The position numbers and the translations under genes were made by a program. DNA of 7,950 nt from Myxococcales bacterium (lineage in GTDB: Bacteria > Myxococcota > Myxococcia > Myxococcales > Myxococcaceae). The notes below the pieces were generated by a model, which had not been told where the DNA came from, did no database searches, and was given only the letters and a program-made list of their open reading frames with translations. Where the stretch lies: the NCBI GenBank assembly GCA_003153055.1, contig PMBV01000227.1, positions 1-7,950 on the forward strand, read 5' to 3'. Shown here piece after piece: positions 5,757-7,950 of this stretch (position 1 is its first letter; the number at the start of each line of letters is the position of its first letter).

Positions 5757-6689
5757 CTACTCGTCCAGTGAAGGAGGCCGAGCGCGGCGGCGGGCCACGT
5801 AGATGAGCACCGCCAGGGCCAGGCTCGCCCCGATGGCGCCTCCGATGAGCCACCACGGACCGCTCTGCTCCTCGGCGACCGGCCGCTCCACCGAGAGGGT
5901 CGCGACACCGGCATCGACGGGCTCCACGGCACGGGCCATGGGCGTTTCAGGCGCGGCACCACCTTCGGGGGCTGGCCGGGTCGCCGGGAGCCCCAGCGCC
6001 TCGTCGAGGCCTCGCACCGGGCCCTTGGGCGACGCGGGCGGCCCGTCACTCGACCGAGGAGGCCTGGGCTTCTGCTTCGGGCTCGGCTCGTCATTCGACG
6101 CCACGAGCACGGGCGGCTCGGGTGTGGTGGGCGGCGGCGCGCTCGCGGGCTCGGGCATCTTCCCGTCATCGAGCTGCGCCACCATGACGGGCTTGGCCGG
6201 AAGGCTGAGGCTCACCCGCTTGGAAATGTCGCGCTGGGAGGGGTCACGGGTTGGGACCACCTGCACCTGCACCTCGATGCCGGCGTTCACCTCGAAGGCC
6301 ACCTCGCCGCTCACCTTCCACTTGCGGCTCCCTTCGTCGCTCACCACGATGCTGGCCGTGTTGGCGTACACCACGTGGGCATGCAACGCGTGCTTGCCCG
6401 GCTTCACGTCTCCATTCCACACCAGGTGCTTCCCCTCCTGGCCGAGCTGGGAGAGGGCCGGCGCGAGCAGGGGCTTCCCGTCGAGCTCGAAGGCAGCCCC
6501 CTCGAGGGCGTAGTTCGGCTCGTCGAGGGCCACGAAGTCGACCCGCACCCGGGTGGGCGACGTGCCGACCATCTGGTGGAGCTGTCGCTCGAGCTCCTCT
6601 CGAACGCGGGTGGCGTGCTCGTCTTCTGCATGGCTCACGGCAGCGGTCAGCGCCGCCCCCAACAGGAGCAGCCGAATGGGTCTGGGCAC
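5757..6689 (-). CDS. Exported protein with a proline-rich stalk and C-terminal membrane anchor, unknown function
   Basis: A 310-residue protein not matched to a named family. Seen: an N-terminal signal peptide (MPRPIRLLLLGAALTAAVSHA, likely cut after Ala21, with Ser-His-Ala before the site); a short charged helix (about 23-40); a beta-rich domain (about 46-172) with alternating hydrophobic strands and a WNGDVKPGKHALHAHV turn; a long Pro/Ala/Glu stalk (about 178-275); one membrane helix (about 279-299); and a basic tail RRRARPPSLDE. It should be periplasmic, anchored by its C terminus. I chose GTG 6689 because GGAGGA lies seven bases upstream and the signal peptide then begins correctly; GTG 6707 would add six residues and sits upstream of that Shine-Dalgarno. 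It follows dnaE after 73 bp on the same strand with no terminator visible, so co-transcription is possible. It is probably a lineage-conserved envelope protein; its function is unknown. Confidence 0.82.
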   Translation of the reverse strand: MPRPIRLLLLGAALTAAVSHAEDEHATRVREELERQLHQMVGTSPTRVRVDFVALDEPNYALEGAAFELDGKPLLAPALSQLGQEGKHLVWNGDVKPGKHALHAHVVYANTASIVVSDEGSRKWKVSGEVAFEVNAGIEVQVQVVPTRDPSQRDISKRVSLSLPAKPVMVAQLDDGKMPEPASAPPPTTPEPPVLVASNDEPSPKQKPRPPRSSDGPPASPKGPVRGLDEALGLPATRPAPEGGAAPETPMARAVEPVDAGVATLSVERPVAEEQSGPWWLIGGAIGASLALAVLIYVARRRARPPSLDE

Positions 6690-6762
6690 GTCTCGGTCCT
6701 CCAGCACGCGGTGGAGCCTATTGGTACCTCGGGGCCGGCGCGACCTTCAAGCCACCGAGCGG

Positions 6763-7950
6763 TCAGCCTGGCTCGGCGACCCGGGCGCCGAAGAGCCGGT
6801 TGACCGACTCCAGCAGCACGTCAGTCACCTGCACCTTGAGGGCCGTCGCGCCGATGAGCGTCTCGGCCTCCCCCGGCATCAGGAGGGCCACGGCGATGGG
6901 CGTGGGCCCCGCGTGCTTCTTGGCCAATTCGGCCAGCTTCGCCAGGTTGCCATCGGTGGCGAGGTCCACGTGGAGCCTCAGCTCGAGGCGCTTGACCCGC
7001 TTCTCTCGGACCTCCTTGAGCGACTGGATCTCCTCGACGATGAGCTCGGCCACCGGGCTCTCTTCGTCGCGGGCGTTGACCTGCACCGAGCCGGTCACCA
7101 GGATGGGATCGTCGCTCTTGAGCAGCGTCTCCCACTGCTCGTAGCCGGGCTTGGGCACGCCCTTGCTCCACTTGCCGGTGCGGCTGTCCATCATCGAGCG
7201 GGTGCCGTCTCTGCCCGGGAAGCACACCAGCTCGACCGAGCCTGAGAGATCCTCCAGCGTCACCCAGGCCATGCGCTTGCCGGTCTTGGTCGGCCGCTCG
7301 CGCAACGCCCCGACGATGCCCGCCACCGTCACCTTGTCGTCCTTTCGAGCCCGCTGAATCGAGGCCACCGGCCGCGCGTACCGCCGTAGCTCCTTCCCGT
7401 ACTGGTCCAGGGGGTGGCCCGACACGTAAAAGCCGATGGCCTCCTTCTCGAACGACAACTTCTCTTTCTCGCTCCACTCCTCGACCTGGGCGTAGTCGTC
7501 CCTGAGCGTGGCGCCACCGGCGGGCTCGAACATGCCGAACAGGCTCGACTGGCCGATCTCCCGGTCGCGCTGGGTCGAGGCACCACGGTCAGCGGCCTTC
7601 TCGATGGTCTCGAACAGCTGGCGGCGGTGGCGCTTCTCGAAGTCGAACGCCCCGGCCTTCACCAGCGCCTCGCTCACCTTCTTGTTGACCCTGCGGCTAT
7701 CGACGCGATCGCAGAAGTCGAACAGCGACTTGAACGTCCCTGCCTTGCGGGCCTCGACGATGGCCTCGATGGCCGACTCCCCCACCCCCTTGATGGCGCC
7801 CAGCCCGAAGCGAATCTTCGACCCCGCGGCGCCGAAAGCGAGACCCGACTCGTTGACGTCGGGCGGGAGCACCTCGAGGCCAGCGGCGCGTGCCTGGGCG
7901 ATGTGGGCCACCACCTTGTCGGTGTTGTCCTTCTCGCTGGTGAGCAGCGC
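6763..7950 (-). CDS. dnaE: DNA polymerase III alpha subunit, C-terminal 395 residues (runs off the right edge)
   Basis: This is the catalytic subunit of the replicative polymerase. The fragment begins in the fingers/C-terminal region with ALLTSEKDNTDKV, a typical DnaE stretch, and runs to the natural stop (TGA, 6763-6765). In order over the visible part: LPPDVNESG (about 28-36); the tandem helix-hairpin-helix DNA-binding element FGLGAIKGVGESAIEAI (about 48-64); a beta-clamp binding motif QSSLF (134-138); FYVSGHPLDQY; the OB fold (about 207-285) with VTVAGIV and AWVTLEDLSGSVELVCFPG; and the tau-binding C-terminal part with LRLHVDL, the PGEAETLIG stretch and RLFG. The PHP and palm domains lie outside the window. 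The OB fold carries an insertion of about 20 residues (see findings). The exported-protein gene follows 73 bp downstream on the same strand. The identification is very secure. Confidence 0.97.
   Translation of the reverse strand, partial: ALLTSEKDNTDKVVAHIAQARAAGLEVLPPDVNESGLAFGAAGSKIRFGLGAIKGVGESAIEAIVEARKAGTFKSLFDFCDRVDSRRVNKKVSEALVKAGAFDFEKRHRRQLFETIEKAADRGASTQRDREIGQSSLFGMFEPAGGATLRDDYAQVEEWSEKEKLSFEKEAIGFYVSGHPLDQYGKELRRYARPVASIQRARKDDKVTVAGIVGALRERPTKTGKRMAWVTLEDLSGSVELVCFPGRDGTRSMMDSRTGKWSKGVPKPGYEQWETLLKSDDPILVTGSVQVNARDEESPVAELIVEEIQSLKEVREKRVKRLELRLHVDLATDGNLAKLAELAKKHAGPTPIAVALLMPGEAETLIGATALKVQVTDVLLESVNRLFGARVAEPG

Noticed and set aside
4727..6169. 480-codon open frame on the minus strand, antisense to comEC and running into the next gene
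   Set aside because: Composition is Arg/Pro/Gly-heavy with no domain; it is explained by the scarcity of stop codons opposite G/C-ending codons of comEC and spans two unrelated real genes.
6690..6762. Terminator or promoter in the spacer between dnaE and the exported-protein gene
   Set aside because: GC-rich self-complementary pieces occur (GCCGGC, GGTACC) but there is no stem followed by a T-run; TTGAAG on the minus strand has no acceptable -10.
6251..7144. 297-codon plus-strand frame across the 3' end of dnaE and the exported-protein gene
   Set aside because: Crosses two genes and their spacer with low-complexity Arg/Ala/Ser sequence.
1..7950. Mobile element, CRISPR array, tRNA, toxin-antitoxin or defence cassette
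   Set aside because: No transposase, integrase, repeat-spacer pattern, cloverleaf or paired small genes; gene content is chromosomal core plus three unnamed envelope proteins.

Overview
This is a GC-rich stretch (about two thirds G+C by eye, with most codons ending in G or C) that reads as ordinary chromosome from a deltaproteobacterium, most likely a myxobacterium. The clues are a free-standing CarD/CdnL-type RNA polymerase-binding protein, an FHA-transmembrane-TPR protein, proline-rich envelope proteins of no named family, and very tight packing of convergent genes. The genus cannot be settled from the sequence alone.

Layout, left to right. cysS (cysteinyl-tRNA synthetase) runs leftwards off the left edge. 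A 92-bp divergent spacer, with a plausible extended -10 promoter, separates it from a rightward gene for an FHA-domain membrane protein with a C-terminal TPR. That gene meets, tail to tail across 12 bp, a leftward two-gene unit: a CarD/CdnL-family transcription factor followed by a small two-span membrane protein of unknown function. The second gene probably starts at a CTG codon that overlaps the carD-type stop codon. A 168-bp divergent spacer follows. It carries a perfect 13-bp tandem repeat that duplicates the Shine-Dalgarno sequence of the rightward comEC gene (DNA-uptake channel with a metallo-beta-lactamase-like domain). comEC ends one base from the stop codon of a leftward gene for a secreted or envelope protein with a C-terminal membrane anchor. 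Upstream of that gene lies the 3' third of dnaE (replicative DNA polymerase III alpha subunit), which enters from the right edge.

Functionally the window mixes housekeeping genes (cysS, dnaE), transformation (comEC), a global transcription factor and three uncharacterised envelope proteins. The genes are not one pathway. The only likely co-transcribed pairs are carD-like plus the two-span membrane gene, and dnaE plus the anchored envelope protein.

I found no mobile element, CRISPR array, RNA gene, defence cassette or toxin-antitoxin pair. No sign of an undescribed multi-gene system is visible. The points worth a second look are local: the duplicated ribosome-binding repeat before comEC, the CTG start proposal, near-zero convergent spacers, a lineage-looking insertion in the DnaE OB fold, and the architectures of the three unnamed proteins.
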